A stretch of DNA of 5,606 nucleotides, from NCBI GenBank assembly GCA_031263295.1, contig JAISGC010000097.1:1-5606 (forward strand), written 5' to 3'. Each line of letters begins with the position of its first letter. Positions within the stretch are counted from its first letter, which is position 1. The notes beneath the pieces are model-generated. The model saw only the letters and a program-made list of their open reading frames with translations. It did no database searches and was not told the DNA's origin. This document shows positions 1 through 4,958 of this stretch, piece after piece. Source of the stretch: Rickettsiales bacterium. Its GTDB lineage: Bacteria; Pseudomonadota; Alphaproteobacteria; Rs-D84. The position numbers and the translations under genes are program-made.

Positions 1-804
1 AAATTGGCGCGCGCGGTCGGAGCGGTAATTGAAGAACAAAACGCCGTCGCGCGGTCCTATCGGCGGCGCGTCGAAGCGCACGGGCCGGATGAACTCGTCC
101 GTGATGCCGCGGGCATAGCTTTGGCGGATGGCTTGCTCGATTGTTAAACCCGCCCTCATATTGCCGCTTCGCAGCAAGGCGTGTTTCATCGAAACACGCC
201 CCACCCCGGCAGTTCCAAATATCGCGGCGAACGCCTCGCGCGTTCGGTCCCAATTGTTGTTGCGGTCCATGGCGTAGTATCGGCCGGACAAACTTCCGAA
301 AATGAAATCGCGGCCAAGCGCGCGGCGGATTTTGCGCACGAAGTTCAGCGCCGATTTGGAATCCACATCGCGACCGTCGGCTATGAAGTGCCATACTATT
401 TTCAGTCCGCGCCGAATGACAACGCGCGCGACCGCGAGAGCATCGTCAAGGCTCGCGTGGACTTTGCCGTCGCTGGCCAGTCCGACAAAGTGCACCACGC
501 CCGACGGCGCATCGCGCGTGAACTTTTCAAGCGCCCGATTGCGCCCCAGGTTCTCTTTTTGGAACCGCAATAAAAACTGGTCCACCACGCGGCCCGCGCC
601 GATTGTTATATGGCCGACCTCCGAATTGCCCATGGTCCCGCGCGGCAATCCGACCGATTCGCCCGACGCGCCGAGCTCCATATTCGGGTATTTCGCAAGC
701 AGCCCGCGGAAGAACGGCATTTTCGCCGCAGCCACCGCGTTGCGGCCGCCGCCGCGGGCGACGCCCACTCCGTCAAGTATGCAAAGAACAACCGGTTTTG
801 TCAT
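1..804 (-). CDS. gpmI: 2,3-bisphosphoglycerate-independent phosphoglycerate mutase, N-terminal half (cut by window edge)
   Basis: Cytoplasmic glycolytic enzyme that interconverts 3- and 2-phosphoglycerate through a phosphoserine intermediate using two metal ions. The frame is open from ATG 804-802 to the window edge, giving 268 codons; the family is usually about 510 residues, so the C-terminal metal-binding half lies outside. Family motifs appear in order: metal ligand Asp11 in CILDGVG, catalytic Ser61 in MGNSEVGH (58-65), SDGKVH (111-116) with the active-site His, DGRD (143-146), SGRYYAMDR (173-181), and NYRSDRAR (259-266) with the two substrate-binding Arg. All the N-terminal catalytic residues I can check are present, so this looks functional. 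Oddity: between WDR (185-187) and SYARGITDEF there are 41 residues, where homologues recalled from memory have about 25. The excess, roughly residues 198-214, is encoded by a palindromic repeat (see 151-210). No Shine-Dalgarno is visible. It is divergent from the gene at 895. Confidence 0.95.
   Translation of the reverse strand, partial: MTKPVVLCILDGVGVARGGGRNAVAAAKMPFFRGLLAKYPNMELGASGESVGLPRGTMGNSEVGHITIGAGRVVDQFLLRFQKENLGRNRALEKFTRDAPSGVVHFVGLASDGKVHASLDDALAVARVVIRRGLKIVWHFIADGRDVDSKSALNFVRKIRRALGRDFIFGSLSGRYYAMDRNNNWDRTREAFAAIFGTAGVGRVSMKHALLRSGNMRAGLTIEQAIRQSYARGITDEFIRPVRFDAPPIGPRDGVLFFNYRSDRARQF
151..210 (-). repeat. Palindromic element inserted in frame within gpmI (family copy 1)
   Basis: On the gpmI sense strand this block begins GCCGGGGTGGGG and forms a perfect 10-bp stem (178-187 with 191-200, 3-base loop). 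An adjoining second hairpin follows (161-177, 7 bp including one T-G pair), then a TATGAGGGCG tail. The first hairpin and its leader match the elements at 3419-3450 and 3746-3778, which lie outside genes, and the tail loosely resembles 3455-3470. The block supplies residues around TAGVGRVSMKHALLRSGNM, the stretch that looks extra relative to other GpmI proteins, and it keeps the frame. It resembles Rickettsia palindromic elements in behaviour, though no relationship in sequence to those is claimed. Confidence 0.7.
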
Positions 805-813
805 AGTGCGGGT

Positions 814-822
814 ATTTTATCA
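814..822 (-). promoter_or_regulatory. Candidate extended -10 box of gpmI
   Basis: On the minus strand the sequence is TGATAAAAT, which fits TGN followed by a TAAAAT -10 hexamer (819-814). The gpmI ATG is only 9 bases further on, so transcription would start within a few bases of the start codon. No convincing -35 or Shine-Dalgarno is seen, consistent with a nearly leaderless transcript. Promoter assignment is inference. Confidence 0.4.
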
Positions 823-874
823 GAAATCGGTTGAAACTTAAAACCCAAACAAAAAAATTGAAATCATTAAAAAA

Positions 875-880
875 TATAAT
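875..880 (+). promoter_or_regulatory. Candidate -10 box for the 895-1800 gene
   Basis: A perfect TATAAT sits in an AT-rich stretch 14 bases before the ATG at 895. The expected transcript start is near 887, leaving a leader of about 8 bases that contains a weak AGAG purine run (887-890). TTGAAA at 858-863 is too close (11-base spacer) to be a normal -35. Confidence 0.4.
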
Positions 881-894
881 AAAATCAGAGAACT

Positions 895-1800
895 ATGAAA
901 AAGAAACCCAAAAAGCTGGTTCTGGAATCGCGGCGGCGAAATGTGGCGCGCGATTTCTCCGACCGCTTTTTAATGCCGGACTTCGCGATGGAGTCCCTGC
1001 TCGACGCCGCGGACGAGCTGGCCGCGCTGCACGCCGAAATCGACCCGATGGAGGTCGACGATCTGGCCGACGGCGCGAAGCACATCGAGACGCGCTATGA
1101 GCTCGGCGAGTTCGTCGGTTCGATTATGAAAATCGAGCGCGCGAATATGCAGGCCTTCGACGCGATGATGATCGCGGTCGGCGTGTTGGCCGACAACATC
1201 CATGCGGACATCGCGATGCCGGTTCTTATGCATATGGCCGCCACCTTTCAAGTGCCCGAAATGTTTGTCGAGAACGCCGGGATACAGGCCGAAATCATCG
1301 CCGCGTTCGGAAAAGTCCCGAATAGGTTCCGCGATATGCAGCGGGCGCGCGCGGCCGAAAACAAATGCTGGGCGGATTTCGCCGACATCGTGTGCCGGAG
1401 CGTCGGCGGCAAGACGCACCCGACGCTGGACGAGCTGCTCCTGAATATGGAGGCCGAGGGCGCGGCCGAGGCAATCGGCCAGATCGCCGTCAGCGGCGCC
1501 GACATCAATCGCGCGAAAATCGAAATCCAATTGCAGTCGCATCGGATGATGCTGCGCGGAGTCGCGAAAATGCCGCTCGGCGAAAAGTGGGCCGAGAGGT
1601 TCAGAAAAAATCTGCGCGAGACATTCCGGGATTTCGAGATGATGCGGAGCAGGGGCATGTTCGAAATGGAGGAAACTTTCGGCAGATACCGCGACTTGGC
1701 CGAACAGATAGCGGATGTATGCAAGGCGCCGCGACCCGCGACAAAAGTCATAGACTTCAAGGACTATGTCGCGAAAAAAATCCAAGGGGCCGGGCGCTGA
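895..1800 (+). CDS. Unrecognised 301-residue cytoplasmic protein
   Basis: No family recognised. The product has a strongly basic start (MKKKPKKLVL), no signal peptide and no membrane segment, so it should be cytoplasmic. Its sequence looks mainly alpha-helical, rich in Ala, Glu, Arg and unusually rich in Met (about 21 of 301). Three Cys occur at 158, 167 and 276 with no metal-binding spacing. A long charged region (about 205-275) with RFRKNLRETFRDFEMMRSRG looks like amphipathic helices. The ATG at 895 is the only sensible start, and the frame is supported by GC-rich third positions. It lies 22 bases before the exported-protein gene at 1823 on the same strand, so they may be co-transcribed, although the downstream gene seems to have its own -10 box. 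It is divergent from gpmI. Confidence 0.8.
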   Translation: MKKKPKKLVLESRRRNVARDFSDRFLMPDFAMESLLDAADELAALHAEIDPMEVDDLADGAKHIETRYELGEFVGSIMKIERANMQAFDAMMIAVGVLADNIHADIAMPVLMHMAATFQVPEMFVENAGIQAEIIAAFGKVPNRFRDMQRARAAENKCWADFADIVCRSVGGKTHPTLDELLLNMEAEGAAEAIGQIAVSGADINRAKIEIQLQSHRMMLRGVAKMPLGEKWAERFRKNLRETFRDFEMMRSRGMFEMEETFGRYRDLAEQIADVCKAPRPATKVIDFKDYVAKKIQGAGR

Positions 1801-1805
1801 TTTTG

Positions 1806-1814
1806 TGATATAAT
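1806..1814 (+). promoter_or_regulatory. Extended -10 box immediately before the 1823 gene
   Basis: TGATATAAT is a perfect extended -10 (TG, one base, TATAAT at 1809-1814). The ATG at 1823 begins 9 bases after the last T, where transcription would be expected to start. There is no Shine-Dalgarno between them. The bases just upstream are GC-rich coding sequence with no -35 match, which an extended -10 can tolerate. This suggests a leaderless transcript starting inside the gene cluster. Confidence 0.5.
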
Positions 1815-1822
1815 TCTCCCGA

Positions 1823-2743
1823 ATGAGAAGGGCCGCTATTATTTTCACAGCGCTGGCTGTCGGCGCCGCGCATGCGGACGACGCAGATTTGGACGCGGCG
1901 ATCGCCGCGGCGCGCGGCGCCTGCGCCGGAATAAAATCAGAATTGAACGCAATGAAAACCAAGGCCGTCGTGGGCGCGGTTGCATCGGGCGCCGGAGCCG
2001 CGGCCGGGGCGGGCGCCGCGGCGGTCGGATTCGTCAAGGCCGGCAAAGACGCCGAGGCCGAGCGCGTCGCGGTCCGCCTGGACAGGCTGCGCGCGATAGA
2101 AGCAAAAAATCCCGTCGCAAATCCCGGCGAGTTTATGGCCGCGTTCGTCGCCTTCCGCGATACCGCGATAAAAGAAATCGGCGTTGCCTCGGCGGCGGAC
2201 GACGCGCGCGCGAAAGAACTGGAAACACAATCGAAAAATCTGGGGCACTGGCGCACCGGCCTGTCCGCGGGCGGAACGCTTCTCGGCGCCGCGGGCGCCG
2301 TCGTCGCGGGAACGAACAAGACGGGCGATTTGTCGGGCCGCATCCGTGCCTGCGCGGATGCGGCCGCCGGATTGGAGCGCGCCGCAATGTCCGCGCGCAT
2401 CGCGGGCGCGGACACGGCCGCCGCGGACCGCATCGTCATAGAATGCGGAAAATGGAAGAACTTCGACGCCGCCAAAATCGACGGGCGCTCGACCGGGGCC
2501 GCGGTCTCGGGCGGAGTCGCGGCCGCGTCAATGCTGGCCGGGACGATAACCAGCGCGATCGCAAACGCCAAAACGACGCGGGATGGCGATGCGGCGGCGG
2601 AAAAAAATCTGAACGCGGCGTCGAACTTTCTCGCCGTCGGGGGCGCGGCGGGCGGCGCGGTCGCGGCCGGATTCGGCGCGGCCCAGGCCGCCGCATTGGA
2701 CGGCGCCATAAATACGGCCGATAATTGCGAGGGCGCGCTTTGA
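1823..2743 (+). CDS. Exported Ala/Gly-rich protein with duplicated glycine-zipper-like modules
   Basis: No family recognised. Residues 1-18 form a Sec signal peptide (MRRAAIIFTALAVGAAHA, cleavage before DD), so the 288-residue mature protein is exported. It has four long Ala/Gly-rich hydrophobic stretches at about 48-71, 147-163, 225-247 and 269-292, whose small-residue spacing resembles glycine zippers. The protein looks internally duplicated: each half runs Cys, first hydrophobic stretch, charged segment, KNL (138-140 and 261-263), second hydrophobic stretch, Cys. The half-boundary cysteines are 34 and 177, then 208 and 302; KNL-to-Cys spacing is 39 and 41 residues. This suggests two hairpin-like modules perhaps tied by disulfides in the periplasm or inserted in a membrane, but that is inference. 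The stop codon overlaps the start of the next gene. The very high Ala content partly reflects GC-rich coding, so the motif is not proof of membrane insertion. Confidence 0.82.
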   Translation: MRRAAIIFTALAVGAAHADDADLDAAIAAARGACAGIKSELNAMKTKAVVGAVASGAGAAAGAGAAAVGFVKAGKDAEAERVAVRLDRLRAIEAKNPVANPGEFMAAFVAFRDTAIKEIGVASAADDARAKELETQSKNLGHWRTGLSAGGTLLGAAGAVVAGTNKTGDLSGRIRACADAAAGLERAAMSARIAGADTAAADRIVIECGKWKNFDAAKIDGRSTGAAVSGGVAAASMLAGTITSAIANAKTTRDGDAAAEKNLNAASNFLAVGGAAGGAVAAGFGAAQAAALDGAINTADNCEGAL

Positions 2744-3411
2744 GATATTTCCTTCTATTTTTTCTGTTTTGCGGCGGCGCCTTTGCGGACGGAATCGCAA
2801 TGAGAATCGCGTTCATCTCCGCCGATTCGGTCGAGGCCTCTATCGAGAGATTCGTGGCGCCGGACCTCCGCGCGGCCGCCGCCGAAACATACGAGCGAGA
2901 GATGAATCCGCAGACCGGCGAAATCTCAATGTCCGGATTATACAAGGTCTGCGCCGCCGCGGGTTGGAATGCGGCCGACGACGCGGGATTCGGGCATTGC
3001 CGCGAGTTCGTCGACTCGATGATGCTGGGGCGGATGCGGCCGGGCATTGTCGAAAAAAGCGTGAGGGAATCGACGGCGAAATATCTGAACGCGGGCGCGA
3101 ATCCGGGGCCCGAATGCTGGGCCGAGGATGTGTGGCTCAATTTTATCTGCGACGCGGACGGGCGCGCGAAGGATTGGGGCGCGGGCGGGGCGGACTTTGC
3201 GGCCGGGCGGATTTCCGCGGCGGAGCAGGGGACCGACGAATGGCGCACGCGCCTGAGGCTGCGCCAGACCAAAGACGAGGCGATGCATGGCCTGGAAACA
3301 ACGCAGCAATTGCGGAACGATAACAATCTCCGGCCGATAACCGCGCCGGTCGGCGCGCGCCCGAACTTCGAGGTCGTCATGCCGACCGCAACCGCAAGCA
3401 CGAGGGGATGA
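2740..3411 (+). CDS. Exported cysteine-containing protein of unknown function
   Basis: Unrecognised. The preferred start is TTG at 2740, which overlaps the TGA of the previous gene and has a GAGGG ribosome site at 2729-2733 six bases before it; this arrangement indicates translational coupling. A TTG at 2725 would add five residues but lacks a good ribosome site. Residues 1-16 (MRYFLLFFLFCGGAFA) form a Sec signal peptide. The context around Cys11 does not fit a lipobox, so a lipoprotein is unlikely. The 207-residue mature part has exactly four Cys (71, 87, 126, 137), which could form two disulfides after export. The region 65-95 (GLYKVCAAAGWN and GHCREFVDSMM) and the WAEDVWLNFIC stretch (127-137) are the most distinctive. 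The tail from about 190 is polar and probably disordered. Co-expression with the 1823 gene suggests that the two exported products act together. Confidence 0.82.
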   Translation: MRYFLLFFLFCGGAFADGIAMRIAFISADSVEASIERFVAPDLRAAAAETYEREMNPQTGEISMSGLYKVCAAAGWNAADDAGFGHCREFVDSMMLGRMRPGIVEKSVRESTAKYLNAGANPGPECWAEDVWLNFICDADGRAKDWGAGGADFAAGRISAAEQGTDEWRTRLRLRQTKDEAMHGLETTQQLRNDNNLRPITAPVGARPNFEVVMPTATASTRG

Positions 3412-3418
3412 TTCCAGA

Positions 3419-3450
3419 GCCTGGTGGGGTGTTTTTTGATAAAAAACACC
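3419..3450 (+). repeat. Palindromic element, copy 3, just after the 2740-3411 stop
   Basis: GCCTGGTGGGGTGT followed by a perfect 10-bp stem (3428-3437 with 3441-3450) and GAT loop. The leader is identical over 14 bases to the minus strand of the 3746-3778 copy. The stem bases differ but remain paired. It begins 7 bases after the stop codon, in the sense orientation. There is no T run after it, so it is a weak terminator by itself, but it may protect the mRNA 3' end. Confidence 0.75.
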
Positions 3451-3451
3451 A

Positions 3452-3498
3452 ATTGCAAATTGAGGAGGGCTCGTCAGAGCCCTCTGATAATTTGCAAT
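3452..3498. repeat. Long two-part hairpin
   Basis: The outer arms ATTGCAAATT (3452-3461) and AATTTGCAAT (3489-3498) pair perfectly over 10 bp. The inner arms GAGGGCTC (3465-3472) and GAGCCCTC (3477-3484) pair over 8 bp around a GTCA loop, with a small internal loop between. It starts two bases after the hairpin at 3428-3450, so the two form a tandem structure at the end of the plus-strand gene cluster. It may act as a transcript-end structure; no T run follows. Confidence 0.65.
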
Positions 3499-3536
3499 CA
3501 ACACACTTTCCAAAATAATAAATCACATAGAGAACT

Positions 3537-3666
3537 CGTCACCCCGGCGCAGGCCCACGCACTCCATTGCTTTCACGCAAGCTATAACTTATAAGTTATG
3601 ACGCGGCGGTTGCCAGTGGATCCCGGGTCGACAATCCACCCGGATTGTCTCCGTGCCGGGATGACG
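3537..3666. repeat. 130-bp intergenic palindromic (MITE-like) element
   Basis: The ends are imperfect inverted repeats: CGTCACCCCGGCGCAGG at the left, and the complement of the right end reads CGTCATCCCGGCACGG. The GTCATCCCGG type of terminus is common in dispersed alphaproteobacterial intergenic repeats. Nested inside are a perfect 16-bp palindrome ATAACTTATAAGTTAT (3584-3599), an 8-bp hairpin GACAATCC/GGATTGTC (3630-3637 with 3642-3649), and ATCCCGG (3620-3626) able to pair with CCGGGAT (3656-3662). It has no reading frame of note. It probably belongs to a dispersed, non-autonomous repeat family; copy number cannot be seen here. Confidence 0.6.
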
Positions 3667-3703
3667 CTTGTTATTGGATTATTGCTTTATTTATAAACTT
3701 TTT

Positions 3704-3746
3704 CTTTTTATTTTTTCAGGTCCTTCGGACCATCGAAAATAAAAAG
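3704..3746. repeat. AT-rich stem with GGTCC/GGACC apical hairpin
   Basis: CTTTTTATTTT (3704-3714) pairs perfectly with AAAATAAAAAG (3736-3746), capped by GGTCC/GGACC (3719-3723 with 3727-3731) after a small mismatched region. On the minus strand it follows directly after the terminator hairpin of the beta-barrel gene, so it may be a second transcript-end structure or a leftover of a repeat insertion. Confidence 0.5.
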
Positions 3747-3770
3747 GGTGTGCTTCATCGAAGCACACCC
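3736..3770 (-). terminator. Rho-independent terminator of the beta-barrel gene
   Basis: Read on the minus strand, 17 bases after the TAA of the beta-barrel gene, there is a perfect 11-bp stem (3770-3760 with 3756-3746) with a GAT loop, immediately followed by TTTTTATTTT. This is a textbook intrinsic terminator. Its hairpin is formed by the dispersed palindromic element, so the repeat appears to serve as the terminator. Confidence 0.8.
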
Positions 3771-3778
3771 CACCAGGC
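3746..3778 (-). repeat. Palindromic element, copy 2, after the beta-barrel gene
   Basis: On the minus strand it reads GCCTGGTGGGGTGT and then completes a perfect stem with a GAT loop. It shares the 14-base leader with the 3419-3450 copy, while the 10-bp core stem differs from it at paired positions on both arms. It shares the TTTCGATGAAA-type apex with the copy inside gpmI apart from one base pair. It is oriented in the sense direction of the gene that precedes it. Confidence 0.75.
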
Positions 3779-3787
3779 ATTGTTCGG

Positions 3788-4633
3788 TTAAAACTTATAC
3801 CGCGCGCCGAGGGTGGTGGTCACGGACTCATAATCGAAATCATCGCCCTGGGACTTCATGCTCGCGTTCAGGTATTTCACGCCGAAGTCCAGCGCCAACT
3901 CCGGCATAACATCATACGACGCGCCGGCCATGACCGCGGCCGCGAATCCTCCGTCCAGAGAATCGGAGCCGTCGTCGCCGGACGCATAACCAAGGCCGAA
4001 CCCGATGTAAGGCTTGACAACCCAGCCGTCGTCGCCGAAGTCGGCATACAGGTTCGCCATCGTCGTGTGAAGCTCTATCTTGGATTTATTTTTGTATCCG
4101 GGCATTGTATTGTTGTCCAAGGCGGCGGCGTCCATGGCGGTGATATAGCCCTGCGCGACGGCCAAGTCCGCATAGTCGTCGATTCCGATCGCGGCCAATT
4201 CGCTTTTGGTGGCCGCCGGAAGCCAGTCGAAACCCGTCTGGTTCGTAATCGACAGCAATCCGTTTTGCTCCGACGGGGTCAAGCCCTCGAACTTCATCCA
4301 CAATGTCTTGAAATTATCGGCGCCCGATTCGTTGCCGACAAGCTCGTAGCTCACGCCCTCCCAATCGACGGCCGGGCCGACGGTTTGTGTCTTTTTCGTT
4401 TCATTGAACGCGTATTCCAACTCGCCGCGCAGCTTCACGAAATCGTGCGCCTTGAATCCGGCGCCGAACGCCAACCCGGCCGTGAATCCGTGCATATCCG
4501 AAACTTTAAGTCCGGGAACTTCAACATTGCTTTGCGCAAATCCGATTTTTCCCGAGGCGTAATACTCGGGCGCCGCAGCGTTCGCGGCGGCCGCGCATAG
4601 CGCGATTGTCGACGCCAATAAGATTTTTTTCAT
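3788..4633 (-). CDS. Outer-membrane beta-barrel protein (opacity/OmpA-like type)
   Basis: 281 residues. Residues 1-19 are a Sec signal peptide (MKKILLASTIALCAAAANA). The mature start has YYASGKIGFAQS and the C-terminus ends in LGARYKF; the final Phe with alternating hydrophobics is the barrel-assembly signal. Alternating amphipathic strands are seen at about 24-34, 49-58, 64-78, 186-199, 204-216, 228-240, 245-257 and 269-281, suggesting an eight-stranded barrel like the outer membrane protein beta-barrel domain family. It should sit in the outer membrane; ligand unknown. Oddity: about 100 residues (80-182) separate two strands, much longer than usual loops, and look helical and polar, hence a large surface domain. 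The ATG at 4633 has an AAGGA ribosome site six bases upstream. Its promoter candidate contains a G9 run (4701-4709), and a terminator follows the stop. It is transcribed alone. Confidence 0.87.
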   Translation of the reverse strand: MKKILLASTIALCAAAANAAAPEYYASGKIGFAQSNVEVPGLKVSDMHGFTAGLAFGAGFKAHDFVKLRGELEYAFNETKKTQTVGPAVDWEGVSYELVGNESGADNFKTLWMKFEGLTPSEQNGLLSITNQTGFDWLPAATKSELAAIGIDDYADLAVAQGYITAMDAAALDNNTMPGYKNKSKIELHTTMANLYADFGDDGWVVKPYIGFGLGYASGDDGSDSLDGGFAAAVMAGASYDVMPELALDFGVKYLNASMKSQGDDFDYESVTTTLGARYKF

Positions 4634-4694
4634 TCTCGTTCCTTTTGTTGTTGTGTGTTTGGATACAGCGAAGCCATCGCTATATTTACACCCA

Positions 4695-4724
4695 ATATTA
4701 CCCCCCCCCGAAAAGTCAAGTAAA
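4695..4724 (-). promoter_or_regulatory. Candidate promoter of the beta-barrel gene, containing a G9 run
   Basis: On the minus strand a -35 match TTGACT (4719-4714) or the overlapping TTTACT (4724-4719) precedes a -10 match TAATAT (4700-4695). The spacer is 13 bases from TTGACT or 18 from TTTACT, and nine of those bases are a G homopolymer. Transcription would start near 4688, giving a leader of about 55 bases with a good ribosome site. The placement is typical of spacer-length-controlled, phase-variable promoters. Confidence 0.5.
4701..4709. repeat. Nine-base G/C homopolymer tract
   Basis: A run of nine C on the plus strand (G on the sense strand of the beta-barrel gene), the longest G/C homopolymer noticed in this window. 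It lies exactly between the -35 and -10 candidates. Such tracts change length by slipped-strand mispairing. Confidence 0.85.
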
Positions 4725-4729
4725 TATTC

Positions 4730-4749
4730 CTCTGCCCCCGCGGGCAGAG
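4730..4749. repeat. Inverted repeat next to the -35 region
   Basis: CTCTGCCC (4730-4737) pairs perfectly with GGGCAGAG (4742-4749) around a 4-base loop. It ends six bases upstream of the TTTACT -35 candidate. It could be a binding site for a regulator of the beta-barrel gene or an upstream hairpin; no T run follows on either strand. Confidence 0.5.
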
Positions 4750-4813
4750 TTCGGGACGAGGAGAATGGCGAAAATCGGAAGGTGATTTTTCTGCGCGACG
4801 CACGCCAGACCGC

Positions 4814-4840
4814 CCCTCCTGCCCCGCATCAGCGGGGCGG
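4814..4840. repeat. REP-like hairpin, copy A
   Basis: 27 bases with stem GCCCCGC/GCGGGGC around an ATCA loop. It matches copy B at 4893-4919 except for one loop base. It is further enclosed by a 7-bp outer stem GCACGCC (4800-4806) with GGCGTGC (4843-4849). It lies in the spacer between the small membrane-protein genes and the beta-barrel gene; no gene is seen in 4634-4958. Confidence 0.75.
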
Positions 4841-4892
4841 CCGGCGTGCCGCCGGTGTCTTTCCATTTTGCTCTGGAATCTTATCGCGAGCT

Positions 4893-4919
4893 CCCTCCTG
4901 CCCCGCGTCAGCGGGGCGG
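4893..4919. repeat. REP-like hairpin, copy B
   Basis: Same direction as copy A, 79 bases away, with loop GTCA instead of ATCA. Here the stem extends outward (CCCTCC with GGAGGG at 4893-4898 and 4919-4924, with one T-G pair before the core), making about 14 bp. On the minus strand it begins about 35 bases after the stop of the 79-residue gene, so it may stabilise or end that transcript. Confidence 0.75.
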
Positions 4920-4958
4920 GAGGGGCGCGCCGGACTGCCCGGCCAGAATTGGGAAAAT

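Noticed and set aside
1..804. gpmI as a pseudogene because of the repeat insertion
   Set aside because: The insertion keeps the frame and every catalytic motif visible in this half is intact; the missing C-terminus is due to the window edge.
858..863. TTGAAA as the -35 for the 895 gene
   Set aside because: It is only 11 bases from TATAAT, too short for a normal promoter spacer.
970..2709. 579-codon open frame on the minus strand opposite the first two plus-strand genes
   Set aside because: It is a long antisense frame of the kind GC-rich coding sequence generates; it has no ribosome site, and the plus strand gives coherent proteins with signal peptide and promoter.
2740..2790. Lipoprotein signal in the 2740 gene because of Cys11
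   Set aside because: The residues before Cys (FLF) do not fit a lipobox, while AFA before Asp17 is a good ordinary cleavage site.
4067..4600. 177-codon plus-strand frame opposite the beta-barrel gene
   Set aside because: It is antisense to a convincing barrel protein with signal peptide, ribosome site and C-terminal Phe; the product has no recognisable character.
4630..4866. 78-codon minus-strand frame upstream of the beta-barrel gene
   Set aside because: It runs through the REP hairpin, promoter candidate and G9 run, overlaps the barrel start, and its product is Arg/Pro-rich noise.
4814..4919. CRISPR-like direct repeats
   Set aside because: There are only two copies, they are strong palindromes, and there are no further units or cas genes.
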